64,000 nucleotides of DNA from Marinomonas sp. UCMA 3892 (GTDB lineage: Bacteria > Pseudomonadota > Gammaproteobacteria > Pseudomonadales > Marinomonadaceae): positions 1,283-65,282 of the forward strand of contig NZ_PTXN01000014.1 of NCBI RefSeq assembly GCF_012726345.1, read 5' to 3'. A program made the position numbers and the translations under genes. Shown piece after piece: positions 1 to 9,126 of this stretch. The notes under the pieces are model-generated. The model was not told the DNA's origin, made no database searches, and was given only the letters and a program-made list of their open reading frames with translations. Position 1 is the stretch's first letter. Each line of letters opens with the position of its first letter.

Positions 1-1142
1 CCAGCATTATCAGTCACTTTAACGGTAAGAGTGTTAGCACCTTCAGCTAATTGCCCATTAGTCGCTGTAAAACTCCAACTACCATCTGCTGCTTGTACTG
101 CGTTACCTAATTTTGTTGTGCCGCTGAATACTTCAACAAGGGTCACATCACTATCAATGTTAGAAAGAGTGAATGTGGCGGTGGTGTCATTTGTTAGATT
201 GTCGACTGAAGAATCACCAGTATCACTTGCTGAGACCAAATCAATAATTGGTGTACTAATTGCTATATCAACCGCATGAGTCGATGAGCCTGTGCTCTCA
301 ACTGTATTTCCAGAACTATTAATGGATGTTACAACTGCATCAAATTCTGTATCCGCCGCCAAATCCGAACCAGCAACCCCAACAGACCAAGTACCAGTTG
401 AGCTAACGGTGGTTGTGTAAGTTACGCCATTAATGACCAAGACAACTTGATCACCTTGAGAAATATCTCCACCAGTAGCTGTACCTGTTACAGTTATAGT
501 TCCATTCGCTTCAGCTTTATTTACAACATCATCTTCAGTGATAGAACTAACCGTGACAGTACCTGCAATTGCCGGAACATTACCTGTTACTGGAATCGTT
601 CTATTTGACGTTGAAGGTGTGGTATCTTGAGTTTGTGTAGTTGGCCCACCACCATTTCCGCTTGTATCATAGCCATATGTTGGCAAAGCACTTGATGAGT
701 CATTACCAAAAGTAGGAAGTGCAGTGTTATCATTTCGATCAATATCGACATCGACACGTTGCTGCTCACCTATAGCCTCACCTGCTGCCGGAGCTTCTTG
801 AACTAAGGTAGGGTCATCACCCGCTAAGATGGCATCTTGTAGCGCGTCTACGTCTGTGGATGAGTCTGCAACCAGATCTTCGTTATCTCCTGTGTTGTAG
901 ATTTCATCAGTTATCTCGACAATAGAGTCACCACCAATAACCACTTCGGTACCATCAACGAAGGCTATAGTCACACTACTATTGCTGCCCGTCACAACAG
1001 TCTCGCCAAAGAAAACCGCGTCACCGATTTTCACCACACGCTCTTGGCCATCAATGGATTGAATCGTCACTGAGCCGGTTAACTTAGTGATAAAGCCGAT
1101 CGCGTTGCCTAGTGTTGCAAATGGTGCTTGACTGTCGCTCAT
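1..1142 (-). CDS. Large adhesin with LapA-type retention module (N-terminal part, gene runs off the left edge)
   Basis: This open frame runs without a stop from an ATG at 1142 to the window edge, giving 380 residues of a longer protein. Residues 1-120 resemble the retention module of LapA-type adhesins: no signal peptide, a beta-rich Gly/Val segment, then a short acidic helix. Residues 118-121 read PAAG, the type of motif cut by the periplasmic protease LapG. A low-complexity Thr/Ser/Gly linker (about 150-185) leads to two Ig-like repeats (about 195-295 and 296 onward). The known family is exported by a type I system and holds cells to surfaces until c-di-GMP falls. The start is preceded by an AGGGAA ribosome site. 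The lapD/lapG partners and the secretion genes are not in the window. Confidence 0.85.
   Translation of the reverse strand, partial: MSDSQAPFATLGNAIGFITKLTGSVTIQSIDGQERVVKIGDAVFFGETVVTGSNSSVTIAFVDGTEVVIGGDSIVEITDEIYNTGDNEDLVADSSTDVDALQDAILAGDDPTLVQEAPAAGEAIGEQQRVDVDIDRNDNTALPTFGNDSSSALPTYGYDTSGNGGGPTTQTQDTTPSTSNRTIPVTGNVPAIAGTVTVSSITEDDVVNKAEANGTITVTGTATGGDISQGDQVVLVINGVTYTTTVSSTGTWSVGVAGSDLAADTEFDAVVTSINSSGNTVESTGSSTHAVDIAISTPIIDLVSASDTGDSSVDNLTNDTTATFTLSNIDSDVTLVEVFSGTTKLGNAVQAADGSWSFTATNGQLAEGANTLTVKVTDNA
780..791 (-). other. Candidate LapG cleavage site (PAAG) codons
   Basis: Four codons encode Pro-Ala-Ala-Gly at residues 118-121 of the adhesin, at the end of the retention module. In characterised LapA-type adhesins, LapG cuts between the two alanines of a T/P/A-AAG motif at about this depth. 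Location and motif fit; cleavage is inferred. Confidence 0.6.
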
Positions 1143-1606
1143 GATACGTTCCCTAAAAAGAAGACTAAAAGTAAGTCGTAATAGTTCTATAATTACTCTC
1201 AAGATAGGGCAGAAAAGGCAAGGTAGCTATTGTACCTTGGTACAGTCAGTCCACTTTTTTAACATTTTCCATCCTTTTTTGGTTCTTTTTTAGCTTCCTC
1301 CCTAAATACCGCAGCCCTTCTGCTCCATTGTCATTGCTATGCATAAATCAACTCTTTATAATTTCTGTTCTTTCGGGCACAGATCTTAAGCACGTAAGAG
1401 TCAAACGCTGCACGATACCTATTTCAGAGTCTCTAGGACTCACTCAATGAGCCTTTATGGGAGTGTTTCGCATAGCCCTAATCATGGCGCAATATTTCGA
1501 ACTCATTTTTATAAAAAACGGCTAACAAGATAAAAAGCCTATAAAGCAAACCGCCAATAAGAATTAGCGACTGCTTATTTGCTCCAATTTATTCAGAAGG
1601 TAATAC
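1143..1606. other. Divergent intergenic region between adhesin and SulP gene
   Basis: This 464-base non-coding stretch must hold the promoters for the adhesin (leftward) and the transporter (rightward). The only clear structure is a 14-base inverted repeat at 1231-1244 (TGTACC, two bases, GGTACA). I saw no small gene, RNA motif or convincing sigma-70 pair. Confidence 0.5.
1231..1244. repeat. Inverted repeat, possible operator of the adhesin
   Basis: TGTACC and GGTACA flank a TT centre about 90 bases upstream of the adhesin start. The dyad is short and the region otherwise AT-rich, so a regulator site is plausible but unproven. Confidence 0.3.
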
Positions 1607-3097
1607 ATGATCGATACGATAAAACGAGACTGGTTCTCAAACATTAAAGGCGACTCTCTCGCTGGCACCGTGGTTGCGCTTGCTTTGATCCCAGAAGCGA
1701 TTGCATTTTCCATAATCGCCGGCGTTGATCCTAAAGTAGGCTTGTATGCCTCTTTCTGTATTGCCGTGGTTATCTCATTTGTTGGCGGTCGCCCTGGAAT
1801 GATCTCCGCCGCCACGGGTGCGATGGCGCTGTTAATGGTGACCTTGGTAAAAGAGCATGGCTTAGAATATTTACTTGCCGCAACCTTGCTTACCGGCGTA
1901 TTCCAAATCATTGCGGGGTATTTAAAGCTCGGCGCATTGATGCGCTTTGTCTCGCGGTCCGTCGTAACTGGCTTTGTAAACGCCTTAGCCATTTTGATTT
2001 TCATGGCACAGTTACCTGAGCTAACCAATGTTACTTGGCACGTGTACGCCATGACAGCTGCGGGCTTGGGTATTATTTATCTATTCCCACTCCTTCCTAT
2101 CATCGGTAAAGCATTCCCTTCACCATTAGTATGTATCGTCGTACTGACTGCTTTTGCGATGGTGTACGGTTTAGACATTCGTACCGTTGGCGATATGGGC
2201 GAACTACCCGATACTCTGCCTATCTTCTTATGGCCAGACGTTCCGTTAAACCTAGAAACCCTAATGATCATTTTACCTTACTCACTTGGCCTTGCTGTGG
2301 TCGGTTTGTTGGAATCAATGATGACAGCAACCATTGTTGATGAATTCACGGATACAGGTAGTGACAAAAACCGCGAGTGTAAAGGCCAAGGTGTTGCCAA
2401 CATTGCTTCAGGCCTGTTGGGTGGCATGGCTGGTTGTGCCATGATTGGACAATCCGTTATCAACGTAAAATCTGGTGGTCGTGGTCGTCTTTCTACCTTT
2501 ATTGCTGGTTTCTTATTGTTGATCATGGTGGTTTTCTTAGACGATCTGATTAGTCAAATCCCAATGGCCGCTTTGGTTGCCGTGATGATCATGGTGTCGA
2601 TTGGTACTTTTTCTTGGGAATCCATCATCAACCTGAAAAAACACCCGTTATCGACTAATATTGTAATGTTAGCTACCGTTTCTATTGTGGTTGCCACACA
2701 CAACTTGGCAATCGGTGTATTTGTCGGTGTGCTGCTGGCATCTTTGTTCTTTGCTCACAAAATCGGCCGCTTTATGGTGGTGAAAAACGAGCAAGGCGAA
2801 CAAACAGGTCATCGTACTTATAAAGTCATCGGACAAGTGTTTTTTGCGTCGTCAGATCAATTTAATGCGTCTTTTGATTTTAAAGAAGCGGTTGAAAGAG
2901 TTACGATTGATTTAACCGATGCACACTTTTGGGACATCACAGCCGTATCCGCTTTGGATAAAGTAGTAATTAAATTCCGTCGCGAAGGTGCCGAGGTTGA
3001 ACTGGTAGGAATGAACGAAGCCAGTGCAACAGTCGTCGATAAATTTGGGGTTCACAACAATCCTGAGGAAGTCGAAAAAGTAATGGGTGGTCACTAA
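1607..3097 (+). CDS. SulP/SLC26 family anion permease with STAS domain
   Basis: The 496-residue protein has the SulP layout. About ten to twelve hydrophobic segments span residues 20-385, starting with the family's [15 protein letters not shown]-like first helix. A cytoplasmic STAS domain fills about 390-496, with the [12 protein letters not shown] core strand and helix. Members carry sulfate, bicarbonate, dicarboxylates or other anions by proton or sodium coupling; the substrate cannot be read here. A universal stress protein starts 31 bases after the stop, a pairing common in marine bacteria, so the two are probably one transcript. The ATG follows an AGAAGG site. Confidence 0.9.
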   Translation: MIDTIKRDWFSNIKGDSLAGTVVALALIPEAIAFSIIAGVDPKVGLYASFCIAVVISFVGGRPGMISAATGAMALLMVTLVKEHGLEYLLAATLLTGVFQIIAGYLKLGALMRFVSRSVVTGFVNALAILIFMAQLPELTNVTWHVYAMTAAGLGIIYLFPLLPIIGKAFPSPLVCIVVLTAFAMVYGLDIRTVGDMGELPDTLPIFLWPDVPLNLETLMIILPYSLGLAVVGLLESMMTATIVDEFTDTGSDKNRECKGQGVANIASGLLGGMAGCAMIGQSVINVKSGGRGRLSTFIAGFLLLIMVVFLDDLISQIPMAALVAVMIMVSIGTFSWESIINLKKHPLSTNIVMLATVSIVVATHNLAIGVFVGVLLASLFFAHKIGRFMVVKNEQGEQTGHRTYKVIGQVFFASSDQFNASFDFKEAVERVTIDLTDAHFWDITAVSALDKVVIKFRREGAEVELVGMNEASATVVDKFGVHNNPEEVEKVMGGH

Positions 3098-3128
3098 AAC
3101 ACCCTCGAATAATAACAAGGAGTGCAAC

Positions 3129-3980
3129 ATGACTAACATAATAGCTTGTATCGATGGTTCTTCTCTATCTGAGTGTGTCACCACCGCATCCGTGTGGGCG
3201 GCCAAGCAAATGGGCTCGCCATTAACCTTGATGCACTCCTTGGAAAAAGAAGCGGTGAGAACCGATGACGATCTTTCTGGTTCAATTGGCTTAGGCAGCC
3301 GAGAACATCTGCTAGAAGAGCTTGTTGCCCTGGATGCTAAACGCGCTAAATTAGCCTTAGAGCATGGCAAGCTGGTGCTCGAAAACGCCAAAGAATTTGC
3401 TCATAAGGCTGGCGCCAAGCAAATCGAATTGCTGCAGCGTCATGGCGATTTAGTCGACAACCTCCTCGACCTTGAGGAAGAATCTCGGCTTATCGTCTTG
3501 GGTCGTTGTGGCAGCGGTCATACGCAAAGTGCTCACACCATTGGCTCTCACATTGAGCGAGTCGCTCGCACATTGCATCGTCCAATCTTAATCAGCGTCG
3601 GCAAATTTAAAGCGCCAACAAACTTTATGATTGCTTACGATGGTCGTGAAGCTGCAGATAATGCGATCGCACGTATCGCGCAAAGCCCGTTACTGCTTGG
3701 CCTACCTTGCCATCTCGTCATGGCAGGAGAAGCGACACCTGAGCGCAGAGCAAAATTAGAAGAAGCTCATCAACGTTTGGAAGAAGAAGGTTTTGACGTC
3801 ACGGCATCTATCATTCTAGGAAAGATCTATCCAGTGCTGACTCAATACCGTGAAGAGAACCAAATCGAACTCATGGCAATGGGCGCGTATGCCCACTCTA
3901 AAGTTCGTCAATTCTTTGTTGGCAGCAACACCAGCAAGATGATAATTGAGAGCGATATTCCACTTTTGATTTTGCGTTAG
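3129..3980 (+). CDS. Tandem universal stress protein (UspA superfamily)
   Basis: The 283-residue protein contains two USP domains, about 1-145 and 150-283. The first has a GRCGSGH...GSHIERVART nucleotide-loop pattern, and the second ends with MGAYAHSKVRQFFVGSNTS, the typical G-rich ATP-binding loop of this superfamily. I chose the ATG at 3129 because an AAGGAG site lies just before it. An upstream in-frame GTG at 3087 would overlap the end of the SulP gene and lacks a good site. It probably acts with the SulP transporter as an ATP-sensing or stress partner. A hairpin terminator follows at 4026. Confidence 0.88.
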   Translation: MTNIIACIDGSSLSECVTTASVWAAKQMGSPLTLMHSLEKEAVRTDDDLSGSIGLGSREHLLEELVALDAKRAKLALEHGKLVLENAKEFAHKAGAKQIELLQRHGDLVDNLLDLEEESRLIVLGRCGSGHTQSAHTIGSHIERVARTLHRPILISVGKFKAPTNFMIAYDGREAADNAIARIAQSPLLLGLPCHLVMAGEATPERRAKLEEAHQRLEEEGFDVTASIILGKIYPVLTQYREENQIELMAMGAYAHSKVRQFFVGSNTSKMIIESDIPLLILR

Positions 3981-4025
3981 AGCATTCAATTTCTATCAAA
4001 CTATACTCATCAAGCAATATCCATC

Positions 4026-4058
4026 AAGGGCGACTTCCTCGGAACTTGCCCTTTTTAT
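4026..4058 (+). terminator. Rho-independent terminator after SulP-Usp
   Basis: AAGGGC and GCCCTT arms, with an inner TTCC/GGAA pair, are followed by a run of five T. It lies 46 bases after the USP stop and before the arsR promoter. Confidence 0.6.
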
Positions 4059-4125
4059 TGCCTTCGATTTTTCCACTTCCAGCCAAAATAATAGATGAAC
4101 TTTTTGTTAAATGTTCGAAATTTTA

Positions 4126-4145
4126 ATATATGGTTTTGCATATAT
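4126..4145. promoter_or_regulatory. Candidate ArsR operator
   Basis: A perfect 7-base inverted repeat, ATATATG and CATATAT around GTTTTG, lies 51 bases before the arsR start. It resembles the ATAT-rich dyads with a T-rich centre bound by many ArsR repressors. It probably mediates arsenite-relieved autorepression of arsR-gapdh-arsJ. Confidence 0.6.
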
Positions 4146-4195
4146 ATGTTTTTCCACATACACTTCTATCAACATTAACTGATGTGTTTTTTACA

Positions 4196-4540
4196 ATGAA
4201 GCCCGATCATTTCTACAAAGCGCTCGCCGATGACACTCGATTGCGAAGCCTATTACTCATAACTCAATATCAAGAACTGTGCGTTTGCGAACTCACCGAA
4301 GCACTAAATGAAACGCAACCTAAAATATCTCGCCACCTTGCCCAGCTACGAAAAAATGGCGTTCTAAGTGATAGAAGACAAGGACAATGGGTGTTTTATC
4401 AATTGCACCCAGAACTGCCCAATTGGGCGAAGAGTGTCTTACAAACCACACTAGACAACCAAATTTTGTGGCTAAAAGACAACATAGATCAGCTCGAAAC
4501 CATGGGTGGCAGGCCAAAACGTACTGGAACTTGCTGCTAA
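4196..4540 (+). CDS. arsR: ArsR-family arsenite-responsive repressor
   Basis: The 114-residue winged-helix protein starts with MKPDHFYKALADDTRLR, the usual ArsR opening. The ELCVCEL motif carries the Cys pair that binds As(III) in ArsR. The recognition helix is QPKISRHLAQLR. The C-terminal TCC tail adds two more cysteines. I placed the start at 4196 rather than at an in-frame GTG/ATG run near 4130, because the upstream start would overlap the operator and add an unrelated leader. It heads an operon with a GAPDH-like enzyme and ArsJ, so it most likely represses them until arsenite appears. Confidence 0.9.
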   Translation: MKPDHFYKALADDTRLRSLLLITQYQELCVCELTEALNETQPKISRHLAQLRKNGVLSDRRQGQWVFYQLHPELPNWAKSVLQTTLDNQILWLKDNIDQLETMGGRPKRTGTCC

Positions 4541-4575
4541 ACATCTAATTTTCATCATGCATTTGAGACAACACA

Positions 4576-5595
4576 ATGACTATTAAAGTAGGAATAAACG
4601 GCTTTGGTCGTATGGGACGACTTTCTTTTCGCGCAGCTTTTGACTGGAACGATATAGAGTTTGTGCAAATCAACGACCTAAAAGGTGATGCAGCCACACT
4701 CGCTCACTTGGTTAACTTCGACTCGGTTCATGGTCGCTGGCACAACGAGGCAAGCAGCGAAGGCAACAATATCATTGTGAATGGCAAAACCATCACTTGC
4801 TCACAAAATCGTACGATAGCAGAAACAGATTGGTCACAATGCGATGTAGTCATTGAAGCGACAGGCGTGATGAAGACCAAAGCAGCGTTACAAGCCTATT
4901 TAGACCAAGGCGTAAAACGCGTTGTGGTAACCGCGCCAGTCAAAGAAGATGGCGTACTGAATATCGTCATGGGTGTTAACGATAGCGACTACAATCCAAG
5001 CTTGCACCCTATCGTCACCGCAGCGTCTTGTACCACTAACTCACTCGCACCAATAGTTAAAGTCTTGCAAGATGCCATTGGCATCAAACATGGCTCTATG
5101 ACGACAATCCATAGCATCACCAACACACAAACCATCATTGATGCGCCGCACAAAGATTTACGCCGTGCTCGTTCTTGTGGCAGCAGTTTGATTCCAACCA
5201 CCACAGGCTCTGCAACCGCTATTACGCATATTTTTCCAGCACTAAAAGGCAAACTAAACGGCCACGCTGTTCGCGTGCCCTTGACCAACGCATCTTTGAC
5301 CGATTGTGTGTTTGAAATGAAACGTCCGACGTCAGAAGAAGAAATCAATCAACTACTCAAAACCGCCAGCGAAGGCGAATTAAAAAACATCCTTGGCTAC
5401 GAAGTCCGCCCATTAGTATCAATTGATTACCGTACCGATCCACGCTCTTGCATCATCGACGCACTCAGCACCATGGTGATAAACAGTACCCAAGTAAAAC
5501 TCTATGTTTGGTACGACAACGAATGGGGCTACGCTAACCGCACCGCCGAACTAATGCGGAAAGTTGGCAGATTAGACCTTAAATTTCAAAAATAA
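4576..5595 (+). CDS. ArsJ-associated glyceraldehyde-3-phosphate dehydrogenase
   Basis: The 339-residue protein has the full GAPDH fold: Rossmann motif [10 protein letters not shown] at 7-16, catalytic Cys152 in [10 protein letters not shown], general-base His179, and a C-terminal [11 protein letters not shown] block. Asp34 after the second strand favours NAD. In the known arsJ system this enzyme uses arsenate in place of phosphate and makes 1-arseno-3-phosphoglycerate, which ArsJ exports. Its position between arsR and arsJ supports that role over glycolysis. It starts 35 bases after arsR and ends 44 bases before arsJ. Confidence 0.92.
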   Translation: MTIKVGINGFGRMGRLSFRAAFDWNDIEFVQINDLKGDAATLAHLVNFDSVHGRWHNEASSEGNNIIVNGKTITCSQNRTIAETDWSQCDVVIEATGVMKTKAALQAYLDQGVKRVVVTAPVKEDGVLNIVMGVNDSDYNPSLHPIVTAASCTTNSLAPIVKVLQDAIGIKHGSMTTIHSITNTQTIIDAPHKDLRRARSCGSSLIPTTTGSATAITHIFPALKGKLNGHAVRVPLTNASLTDCVFEMKRPTSEEEINQLLKTASEGELKNILGYEVRPLVSIDYRTDPRSCIIDALSTMVINSTQVKLYVWYDNEWGYANRTAELMRKVGRLDLKFQK

Positions 5596-5639
5596 CCAAC
5601 ACACCTGAAAAAATATAAAGAGCAAAGCGAAAACAACCA

Positions 5640-6866
5640 ATGCTGTCAAAATTACCAAAAAGCGTTCGCCAGTACCTTATCGTCACCGGCAATTACTGGA
5701 GTTTCACTTTGACCGACGGCGCGTTGCGCATGCTGGTCGTACTCTACTTCTACCAGCTGGGATATGGCGCATTAGACATCGCTTTGCTCTTCTTGTTTTA
5801 CGAATTCTTTGGCGTTATTACCAACCTCTTTGGTGGCTGGCTTGGGGCGAAATGGGGACTCAACCGCACCATGAACATTGGCCTCGCAATGCAAGTGGTT
5901 GCCCTGTCTATGCTCTTATTACCCACCAGCTTTTTAACCATTCCTTGGGTGATGACTGCACAAGCCTTGTCGGGTATCGCCAAAGACCTCAACAAGATGA
6001 GCGCCAAAAGTGCCATCAAAACACTTGTACCGAAGAATGCCAGCGGTACCTTGTACAAATGGGTCGCTCTACTAACCGGCTCAAAAAATGCCCTCAAGGG
6101 CGTGGGCTTTTTCCTCGGTGGTTTTTTACTCAGCGCTATTGGTTTTCATAATGCCATTTTAACCATGGCCATTGCTCTTGGCATCGTTTGGCTCGCCAGC
6201 TTATATCTACTTCGGGAGGATTTAGGCAAGGCAAAAAATAAACCGAAATTCTCGCAGATGTTTTCTAAAAGCGCTGAAATCAATATCCTATCTGCGGCTC
6301 GCCTCTTTCTGTTCGGCGCTCGGGATGTATGGTTTGTCATTGCAGTGCCAGTGTATTTGTCGAGCCAATTTGACTGGGATCACTGGCGTGTCGGCAGCTT
6401 CCTGGCCTTATGGGTCATCGGCTATGGCATAGTTCAGAGCCTCGCTCCACATATAACGGGTAAGAAAAAACAGCAAACACCCAGCGGCAAGCAAGCCAGA
6501 TTTTGGGCCATGCTGCTTAGCGCTATTCCAGCAGCCATCGCGATTGGTTTACAGAATTTTGATCACACATTATGGATTCTATTGAGCGGACTCATAATAT
6601 TCGGCGTGATGTTTGCTATCAATTCATCCTTACATAGCTATTTAATCGTTCACTATGCCAGTGAAGATGGCGTGTCATTAGATGTGGGCTTTTACTACAT
6701 GGCCAACGCCATGGGACGACTCATCGGCACAATTTTATCAGGATGGATTTACCAAGACTTTGGCTTAATCGCCTGCCTTTGGGTGTCTTGTGGGTTTCTT
6801 ATACTTACCAGTGTTATTTCATTCTGGTTGCCACAAAAAATCACCAGTGCAAAAAGCACCAATTAA
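5640..6866 (+). CDS. arsJ: ArsJ organoarsenical efflux MFS transporter
   Basis: This 408-residue major facilitator has about twelve membrane segments. Its N-terminal stretch YLIVTGNYWSFTLTDGALRM is characteristic of ArsJ. It is the third gene of the arsR-gapdh-arsJ operon. The described function is export of 1-arseno-3-phosphoglycerate, which then breaks down to arsenate outside, giving net arsenate extrusion. No arsC or arsB is present, so this operon would give arsenate rather than arsenite resistance. The last four bases overlap the convergent toxin gene. Confidence 0.92.
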   Translation: MLSKLPKSVRQYLIVTGNYWSFTLTDGALRMLVVLYFYQLGYGALDIALLFLFYEFFGVITNLFGGWLGAKWGLNRTMNIGLAMQVVALSMLLLPTSFLTIPWVMTAQALSGIAKDLNKMSAKSAIKTLVPKNASGTLYKWVALLTGSKNALKGVGFFLGGFLLSAIGFHNAILTMAIALGIVWLASLYLLREDLGKAKNKPKFSQMFSKSAEINILSAARLFLFGARDVWFVIAVPVYLSSQFDWDHWRVGSFLALWVIGYGIVQSLAPHITGKKKQQTPSGKQARFWAMLLSAIPAAIAIGLQNFDHTLWILLSGLIIFGVMFAINSSLHSYLIVHYASEDGVSLDVGFYYMANAMGRLIGTILSGWIYQDFGLIACLWVSCGFLILTSVISFWLPQKITSAKSTN

Positions 6867-7156
6867 CCTCTTTTCAACCAATAGCCCGGATTTTTACTGT
6901 TATGCATGATGGCAATCACATAAAGGTTATCTGAATGCACTTGATAAATGACAGAGAAAGGAAAACGAGATAATAAAAATCTATGATGATTTGCACCGAA
7001 CTTGGGCCAAGTTCGAGGAAGCGCCAGAATTGTTTTGAATGCAGGTTCAAGCTCTTTAATAAAATCATCACCAAGCCCTTTGGCTTGAAGTTGATACCAA
7101 TCATAGGAGGATTTAATTTCCTGACTGAGATCAGGATGAAAGGTTAAATTCAACAT
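6863..7156 (-). CDS. Type II toxin, RelE/ParE family
   Basis: The 97-residue protein has the RelE/ParE fold signature: an N-terminal FHPDLSQEIKSSYDWY helix, the central RFLLSRFPFSVIYQV strand block, and a C-terminal MHNSKNPGYWLKR tail. It starts two bases after the antitoxin stop. The family either cuts mRNA on the ribosome or poisons gyrase; which applies here is not clear. Its 3' end overlaps arsJ by four bases tail to tail. A damaged relative with the same RFPFS and YW motifs lies at 59688-59961. Confidence 0.85.
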   Translation of the reverse strand: MLNLTFHPDLSQEIKSSYDWYQLQAKGLGDDFIKELEPAFKTILALPRTWPKFGANHHRFLLSRFPFSVIYQVHSDNLYVIAIMHNSKNPGYWLKRG

Positions 7157-7157
7157 A

Positions 7158-7379
7158 TTATTTTACAACTTGAGCCTTAATTTCCTCCCAACTTACTGCC
7201 TTTACATCGCCAGACAACAAAGCATTGCTGCGATCCTCTGCTAATGCCAACCAAACCGACTCAACATCATTACTCGGCTCACCTTCAAGAGAAGACAAAA
7301 GACAATGAGCTGCCAAAGCTTTTTCACTAGGCGTTAATTGCTCCATATTATCCAGTACGGTTTTTAATGCGTCAGACAT
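7158..7379 (-). CDS. Antitoxin, addiction-module component family
   Basis: The 73-residue acidic protein begins MSDALKTVLDNMEQLTPSEK and ends with VSWEEIKAQVVK. This matches the small 'addiction module component' antitoxins that accompany ParE-like toxins. I chose the ATG at 7379, eight bases after an AGGAG site; the ATG at 7385 is too close to that site. It is the first gene of the pair and should neutralise the toxin encoded next and autoregulate the operon. Confidence 0.82.
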   Translation of the reverse strand: MSDALKTVLDNMEQLTPSEKALAAHCLLSSLEGEPSNDVESVWLALAEDRSNALLSGDVKAVSWEEIKAQVVK

Positions 7380-7452
7380 ATGCATCACTCCTATCCACGT
7401 TACAAGCAATTCTATCACTGAATGCTAGCTTTTGCCTCCCATCCAAAGCCAT

Positions 7453-7505
7453 AAAAAAACACCAAGCATGTTCGGTTCACAACCGGCATACTTGGCGTTT
7501 CTTTA
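7453..7505 (-). terminator. Terminator downstream of nfeD
   Basis: Read leftward, CCAAGTATG pairs with CATGCTTGG around a GGTT/AACC inner stem, followed by seven T. It closes the qmcA-nfeD operon. Confidence 0.75.
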
Positions 7506-7523
7506 ATTAAGAACTAAAGGCGT

Positions 7524-7985
7524 TTACTTAGAGCTAATCGCTTTGATATGCAATTTGCCTACTTCGGCCTCAGTCACTTCTACTTTCGTTCCAGCTTCAA
7601 TGGGTTCTTCACTTACCAAAGACCATTCAATACCGGAATAGTGGTACTTAGGAGACTGGGTTGGCGATACAGCTTCTTTCAAATAGAACTGATGATCGGT
7701 AAATTCGCTTTTGGCTTTTTTGGTGCTCACCTTAGATTGCATGCGCTTCAATGGCTTCCACAATACTAACGCGGCCAATACGGTCATCACACCAGTACTA
7801 AAAGAAGCACTCAGCAAACTATTCGGCAATACACCAACATAAACCAAAGCACCGGTCGTCATAGCAGCTAAACCAACAAAGAACAGCACAAAGGTAGAAA
7901 AGCCCAAAACAGCGACTTCGATGACCAATAGAATCAAACCAACAATAAACAAGCTTTGGGCAAGATTATTGGCAATGATATCCAT
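7524..7985 (-). CDS. NfeD-family membrane protein (YbbJ-like)
   Basis: The 153-residue protein has three or four hydrophobic segments in residues 10-90. A C-terminal OB-fold NfeD domain (about 100-150) contains the GTKVEVTEAEVGKLHIKA pattern. Short NfeD proteins of this type work beside SPFH/stomatin-like proteins in the inner membrane, and the gene begins three bases after the upstream SPFH gene ends. This is the same order as qmcA-ybbJ in Escherichia coli. It is probably an accessory factor of membrane microdomains or membrane-protein quality control. Confidence 0.88.
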   Translation of the reverse strand: MDIIANNLAQSLFIVGLILLVIEVAVLGFSTFVLFFVGLAAMTTGALVYVGVLPNSLLSASFSTGVMTVLAALVLWKPLKRMQSKVSTKKAKSEFTDHQFYLKEAVSPTQSPKYHYSGIEWSLVSEEPIEAGTKVEVTEAEVGKLHIKAISSK

Positions 7986-7987
7986 AG

Positions 7988-8926
7988 CTAGCTCCCTTTC
8001 GTCATTTTCTGGATAATCGTCATTGCTTGAGCGACTACAGCAGAAGCTTCCGTTGCGCCATCTGGTAACAAGACAACAGACGATTCTTTGGCAATCGCGC
8101 GTTTCGCTTCAATGGCTTTGCTTGCAAGATCAAGCTGAATGGCTTTTTGACCTTCTTCGGTCGCGGCCGCTTCACCTACTTGGCGAAGGGCTTCGGCTTG
8201 AGCGGATGCGACGGCAACGATAGCTTTCGCCTCACCTTCTGCGCGCAATACTTGCTCTTCTTTATCTGCTTCTGCCGCCAAAACCACAGACGCTTTTTGA
8301 CCTTCGGCACGGTTAATCGCAGCTTGACGATCCCCTTCCGATTCCAAAATCTGAGCACGCTTAACACGTTCCGCTTTCATTTGGGCTTCCATTGCTTCCA
8401 TCACAGATTGTGGTGGAACAATGTCTTTTATTTCATAACGCAACACCTGAATACCCCAAGGACCTGCTGCATCATTGATCGACGCCACAATATTGGTGTT
8501 GAGCACATCGCGCTCTTCAAATGTTTTATCCAATTCCATTTTACCTAACTCAGAACGCATCGTAGTTTGCGCTAACTGAGTCACTGCAAAGACATAATTC
8601 TCTACGCCATACGTTGCTTTATAAGGGTCTAATACACGGAAATACAATACGCCATCAACACGCAAAGAAATATTATCCTTGGTAATAGCACTTTGCTCAG
8701 GCACATCTACCGCCTGTTCTTTTAACGTGCGATCAGCAGAAATACGATCGATAAAAGGAAAGATGAAATTCAACCCTGCCTCTTTTGTAGATTGGTACTT
8801 ACCAAAACGCTCAATAACGTATGCCTGATTTTGCGGCACAAACTTGATCGAAGTTTTTAGTAGTACAACCACCAGTACAAGTACCAGAGTCTGAACGCTC
8901 AATATATAGCTTAATAACTCTTCCAT
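7988..8926 (-). CDS. qmcA: SPFH/band 7 protein, QmcA-like
   Basis: The 312-residue protein has one N-terminal membrane anchor (about 7-25) and an SPFH domain from FVPQNQAYVIERFGKY to about 180. A helical stretch rich in Ala, Glu and Arg follows (190-275, with AEGEAKA- and AEADKEEQ-type repeats). These oligomerising scaffold proteins form large membrane assemblies; QmcA also affects membrane proteolysis. Pairing with an NfeD gene fixes the subfamily. The start ATG follows a weak AAGGATT site. Confidence 0.9.
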   Translation of the reverse strand: MEELLSYILSVQTLVLVLVVVLLKTSIKFVPQNQAYVIERFGKYQSTKEAGLNFIFPFIDRISADRTLKEQAVDVPEQSAITKDNISLRVDGVLYFRVLDPYKATYGVENYVFAVTQLAQTTMRSELGKMELDKTFEERDVLNTNIVASINDAAGPWGIQVLRYEIKDIVPPQSVMEAMEAQMKAERVKRAQILESEGDRQAAINRAEGQKASVVLAAEADKEEQVLRAEGEAKAIVAVASAQAEALRQVGEAAATEEGQKAIQLDLASKAIEAKRAIAKESSVVLLPDGATEASAVVAQAMTIIQKMTKGS

Positions 8927-9126
8927 AACAATGAATCCTTAATTTTCAAAACACACCCAACTTATATTCTTTTGATGATGTTATGAATCACCACGTACAA
9001 GAACACAAGAGGAACGACAAACTTATCGCCATTACAGTAGGCACTGTTGAGTATCAAATGTCACCAACAATCGCTTAGTACAACTATCCCAAACACACTG
9101 TACCCAACTATAGACCTACAAATAGG

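Noticed and set aside
1564-2052. Minus-strand open frame inside the SulP gene
   Set aside because: Shadow frame of the transporter with no features of its own.
3087-3128. Longer start for the universal stress protein
   Set aside because: It overlaps the SulP gene end, adds a low-complexity leader, and lacks the AAGGAG that precedes 3129.
4989-5348. Minus-strand open frame inside the GAPDH gene
   Set aside because: Shadow of a well-conserved coding sequence, with no ribosome site or family features.
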